From positions 1 through 9,898 of the forward strand of contig CAJZFM010000057.1 in assembly GCA_915070235.1 (NCBI GenBank): a stretch of 9,898 bases of DNA, read 5' to 3'. The notes beneath the pieces were generated by a model that had not been told where the DNA came from, searched no databases, and saw only the letters and a program-made list of their open reading frames with translations. Both the position numbers and the translations under genes were made by a program. The stretch is from an uncultured Capnocytophaga sp. (lineage in GTDB: Bacteria; Bacteroidota; Bacteroidia; Flavobacteriales; Flavobacteriaceae). Below are positions 8,020 through 9,898 of this stretch, in pieces (positions within the stretch are counted from its first letter, which is position 1; each line of letters begins with the position of its first letter).

Positions 8020-8182
8020 TACAAATATAATCAGCAAATATCTTGAAGGAGTTCCTTTGGTTGTGAAAAACATTAATGCTATAGGAACAGATAATATAGC
8101 CATAACACCTGTAATTCTCATTGAGCAAAACAAGTGGTTAAGTGTGTTTAAAGAAATAGACAAACCTACAAGGCAAAAATAA
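8006..8182 (+). pseudogene. Truncated VapC-like PIN-domain toxin
   Basis: The reading frame starts at ATG 8006-8008 (MVICDTNIISKYLEG) and ends after 58 residues, whereas VapC toxins are about 125-140 residues. The first PIN-domain catalytic acid is present (Asp5 in the CDTNI motif) and so is the second (Glu40 in ITPVILIE). The C-terminal half, with the remaining Asp residues needed for the metal site and RNase activity, is absent. Reading the next 100 bases in the other two frames gives nothing like the missing half, so this looks like a 3' deletion or replacement rather than a single frameshift. It overlaps the upstream antitoxin-like gene by 14 bases. It is probably inactive; a short expressed peptide cannot be excluded. 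Confidence 0.7.
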
Positions 8183-8193
8183 GTATGGTCTTT

Positions 8194-8231
8194 CATAAGA
8201 TAGGTGAGTTTGTTGTATCTTACCTCTTATG
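8194..8231 (+). terminator. Imperfect hairpin after the truncated toxin
   Basis: CATAAGA (8194-8200) pairs with 8225-8231. After a 2-base bulge, GGTGAG (8203-8208) pairs with CTTACC (8219-8224) with one G-U, leaving a 10-base loop. There is no U run after it. It may end the antitoxin-toxin transcript or be a remnant of the event that cut the toxin gene. Confidence 0.4.
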
Positions 8232-8234
8232 CCT

Positions 8235-8291
8235 AACTACTAAACACTGACCGCTGACCACTAACCACTAACCACTTCCCACTATAACACT
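8235..8291 (-). repeat. Seven-unit AGTGGTT-type tandem heptamer array
   Basis: Read on the minus strand, 8283 down to 8235 is seven consecutive heptamers in strict phase: AGTGGGA, AGTGGTT, AGTGGTT, AGTGGTC, AGCGGTC, AGTGTTT, AGTAGTT. An eight-base variant AGTGTTAT precedes them (8291-8284). The first three bases are AGT in six of seven units and AGC in the other, while the last four vary. It fills the gap between the toxin remnant and the peroxiredoxin promoter and has no coding potential that I can see. Confidence 0.75.
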
Positions 8292-8338
8292 ATAGAAAAA
8301 AACAATAGAACTCCGCCTCTTCTGATAGATTTTATTTA

Positions 8339-8346
8339 TACTTTTG
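8339..8346 (+). promoter_or_regulatory. Candidate -7 box for the peroxiredoxin operon
   Basis: TACTTTTG matches TAnnTTTG. Transcription would start near 8353, leaving a leader of about 40 bases before the ATG at 8392. No clear -33 TTTG is present at the right spacing. I see no obvious OxyR-type dyad. Confidence 0.5.
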
Positions 8347-8391
8347 CACCGTAAAACAAAGATATTCTATAACATTTAAATAATCATAATC

Positions 8392-9027
8392 ATGTCTTTA
8401 GTAGGAAAAAAATTCCCAAATATCACCGTTGATGCTATGTCTGAAATGGGTGACAACCTTCGTATCAACATCTTTGAAGAGGCTACCAAGAAAAACAAAA
8501 AAGTAGTTCTTTTCTGGTATCCAAAGGACTTTACTTTCGTATGTCCTACCGAACTACACGCTTTTGAAGAACTCAAAGGAGAATTCGAAAAACGCAACAC
8601 TATCATCATAGGTGCTTCAGTGGATACCTGTGAGGTACACTTCGCTTGGCTTAATACTCCTAAAGATCAGGGAGGTATAGAAGGAGTAAGCTACCCTATC
8701 TTGGCCGATACAACTCGTAATCTCTCCAATGCCTTAGGTATCTTGGAAGCAGATCATATATATAACGAGGAGTTGGAAAACTACCTTATTGAGGGTTCCA
8801 ATGTTACTTTCCGTGCTACTTTCCTTATAGATGAAAACGGAAAAGTATTCCACGAAAGTGTAAATGATATGCCTCTTGGACGCAATGTAAAAGAATACCT
8901 CCGCCTAATTGATGCTTATACTCACGTACAAAAATACGGAGAAGTATGCCCTGCTAACTGGGAAGAAGGTAAAGAGGCTATGCATGCCGATAGAAAAAGT
9001 ACTGCTGATTACTTAGCTAAACACTAA
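8392..9027 (+). CDS. 2-Cys peroxiredoxin (AhpC/Prx1 type)
   Basis: A 211-residue cytoplasmic thiol peroxidase that reduces hydrogen peroxide and organic hydroperoxides. The active site PKDFTFVC (44-51) has the family PxxxTxxC pattern with peroxidatic Cys51 and Thr48, and Arg141 in FRATF completes it. The resolving cysteine is Cys186 in GEVCPANW. A further Cys80 is present. The segment DQGGIEG (92-98) sits where sensitive eukaryotic Prx have GGLG, but the C-terminal YF motif is not present (the tail ends YLAKH), so resistance to over-oxidation is expected. The start is ATG 8392-8394. It leads a three-gene run with thioredoxin 58 bases downstream, which likely supplies its electrons. Confidence 0.93.
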   Translation: MSLVGKKFPNITVDAMSEMGDNLRINIFEEATKKNKKVVLFWYPKDFTFVCPTELHAFEELKGEFEKRNTIIIGASVDTCEVHFAWLNTPKDQGGIEGVSYPILADTTRNLSNALGILEADHIYNEELENYLIEGSNVTFRATFLIDENGKVFHESVNDMPLGRNVKEYLRLIDAYTHVQKYGEVCPANWEEGKEAMHADRKSTADYLAKH

Positions 9028-9085
9028 TTAATCGTATTGTCTTACTGTCTTCATAGAACGCAAACTTTAATTTTAATCTTGACTT

Positions 9086-9400
9086 ATGTTAGTAGAACTT
9101 ACCAGCGATAACTTAGCAGAACTCATACAAGCCAACCCTAAAGTGGTTGTACAGTTTTCTGCCTCTTGGTGCGGAAATTGCCGTATCATGAAACCTAAAT
9201 TCAAAAAACTTGCTGAAGAGAGATCGGATCTTACCTTTGTCATCGCCGATGCAGAGCAATTCCCTGAATCTCGTAAGCTTGCCAATGTAACTAACTTACC
9301 TACCTTTGCTGCTTTTGTAAATGGAGAGCTCCTAAAGGACATACAGACCAATAAGCAGGAGGTACTAAATGAATTGATCGATGAAATTACCAATAATTAA
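9086..9400 (+). CDS. Thioredoxin family protein with CGNC active site
   Basis: A 104-residue single-domain thioredoxin without a signal peptide, so cytoplasmic. The redox site is WCGNC with Cys29 and Cys32, in place of the canonical WCGPC; the cis-proline is Pro72 in NLPTF. The buried Asp of E. coli thioredoxin (Asp26) is replaced by Gln23 in VVVQF. These changes should shift its redox potential relative to classical thioredoxin, though direction and size cannot be read from sequence. It lies 58 bases after the peroxiredoxin, with no promoter match between, and overlaps the next gene by 20 bases. The context suggests it is the dedicated reductant of the peroxiredoxin. Confidence 0.9.
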   Translation: MLVELTSDNLAELIQANPKVVVQFSASWCGNCRIMKPKFKKLAEERSDLTFVIADAEQFPESRKLANVTNLPTFAAFVNGELLKDIQTNKQEVLNELIDEITNN

Positions 9401-9638
9401 GCATATTACCCAATTCATTGAAGCCAATGATGAGGATTATGTGATAGAGACGATAGAGGTGCTGGAAAACCTAACCGAGCTTTCCTCCCTTAAGGACGAA
9501 GAATTGGATATTATAGGAGAACTTCTCTCCAATATGTATGGCGCCTTGGAGGTACAAAAGCTCATCAAAGCAGGTACCCCCCAGAAGGAAGCGCTGAACA
9601 CCTTTATGCAAAGAGTACTTGGTGCTATTGACAAATAA
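9381..9638 (+). CDS. DUF6952 family protein
   Basis: An 85-residue, mostly helical, acidic protein beginning MKLPIIKHITQFIEANDEDY and ending RVLGAIDK, with a central DEELDIIGELLSNMYGA segment. It matches the small flavobacterial family DUF6952, found directly after this type of thioredoxin. No cysteine is present, so it is not itself a thiol oxidoreductase. The ATG at 9381 lies inside the thioredoxin gene, and the 20-base overlap implies coupled translation and probably a joint function or complex. Its role is unknown. Confidence 0.85.
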   Translation: MKLPIIKHITQFIEANDEDYVIETIEVLENLTELSSLKDEELDIIGELLSNMYGALEVQKLIKAGTPQKEALNTFMQRVLGAIDK

Positions 9639-9689
9639 AGTATAATATTCTCATCCTTATTAAATTATGTTAGTTATTCCCGATTTATC

Positions 9690-9718
9690 TCTTGTAACTC
9701 AGCTTAAGAGTTACAAGA
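9690..9718 (+). other. Perfect 11-bp hairpin downstream of DUF6952
   Basis: TCTTGTAACTC (9690-9700) is the exact reverse complement of 9708-9718, with a 7-base loop. No U run follows and a true terminator lies 40 bases further on. It could be a 3'-UTR stabilising element or a protein-binding dyad. Confidence 0.5.
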
Positions 9719-9758
9719 ATACTAAGGGAGATTCATGGTAAAATGTCTGAACAACAAC

Positions 9759-9792
9759 AAAGAGGCTACCTTTTTCAGATAGCCTCTTTTTT
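9759..9792 (+). terminator. Intrinsic terminator of the peroxiredoxin-thioredoxin-DUF6952 operon
   Basis: AAAGAGGCTA (9759-9768) pairs perfectly with TAGCCTCTTT (9780-9789) around an 11-base loop, and the U run goes on to 9792. The A run before the stem lets it also work, less well, for minus-strand transcripts. The span 9639-9758 holds no gene that I can support. Confidence 0.88.
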
Positions 9793-9830
9793 ATTCTATA
9801 AGGGGAACTTATCAAAATGTAGCACTCTCA

Positions 9831-9898
9831 CTATGATTTTTTCTTTTCTCTCCCGAGCCATTTTCCTTGTACCAAGCAAAACTCCTCTCTCTCTAAGG
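9831..9898 (-). CDS. Possible 3' end of a minus-strand gene cut by the window edge
   Basis: A minus-strand frame is open from the right edge to a TAG at 9831-9833 and would end in EEFCLVQGKWLGREKKKS, a believable charged C-terminus. A second minus frame stays open to a TAG at 9796-9798 (ending LHFDKFPL), so the frame choice is uncertain. The bidirectional-capable terminator at 9759-9792 fits a convergent gene pair. I do not recognise the product, and the piece is too short to be sure it is coding. Confidence 0.25.
   Translation of the reverse strand, partial: LEREEFCLVQGKWLGREKKKS

Noticed and set aside
7665..8024. N-terminal extension of the DUF2271 frame up to 8024
   Set aside because: It runs antisense across the antitoxin gene and a divergent promoter, and it would bury the clear signal peptide that begins at 7664.
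8183..8260. Frameshifted continuation of the VapC gene
   Set aside because: Translating the other two frames past 8182 gives no segment like the second half of a PIN domain; a deletion fits better than a single indel.
8235..8291. CRISPR array
   Set aside because: Units are 7 bases with no spacers; it is a simple tandem repeat and no cas gene is present.
9744..9898. Plus-strand open frame starting MSEQQQRGYLF and running off the edge
   Set aside because: It passes straight through the strong terminator hairpin at 9759-9792, so the apparent codons are better explained by that structure.

Overview
The window looks like a chromosomal stretch from a member of the Bacteroidota, most likely family Flavobacteriaceae and plausibly Capnocytophaga. 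The reasons are the RpoC sequence, an rpoC-DUF3467 pair, a peroxiredoxin-thioredoxin-DUF6952 cassette, and several promoters of the Bacteroidota type (-7 box TAnnTTTG, once with a TTG 19 bases upstream). The genus is an inference; the family-level call rests on recognised protein families.

Left part (1-5361, minus strand). rpoC (RNA polymerase beta') is followed after 3 bases by a small DUF3467 gene. A long inverted repeat built of heptamers lies just beyond and probably ends the transcript. rpoB is not upstream of rpoC. Instead there is a promoter-like box with a roughly 180-base leader, a second heptamer palindrome, and an orphan barstar-family gene.

Middle (5362-7664, minus strand). A methylcrotonyl-CoA-carboxylase-type carboxyltransferase (beta) subunit has a very good Bacteroidota promoter and probably shares its transcript with barstar. 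Upstream of it is a secreted DUF2271 protein. No biotin carboxylase (alpha) subunit is present.

Right part (7665-9898, plus strand). Divergent from DUF2271 is a small toxin-antitoxin remnant: a 77-residue antitoxin-like protein overlapping a VapC-like PIN-domain gene that stops at 58 residues. After a repeat-rich gap comes an antioxidant operon: a 2-Cys peroxiredoxin, a thioredoxin with a CGNC active site, and DUF6952. It ends at a clear intrinsic terminator. A partial minus-strand gene may enter from the right edge.

The most striking non-coding feature is a set of short tandem heptamers at four separate intergenic sites. Read on one strand they share the form AGYNNNN (AGTCATT, AGTAAAA, AGTGAAA, AGTGGTT). 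Two sites are arranged as perfect palindromes, one sits between divergent promoters, and one sits just past the truncated toxin. I see no clear new multi-gene system; the heptamer family and the separation of rpoC from rpoB are the best leads.
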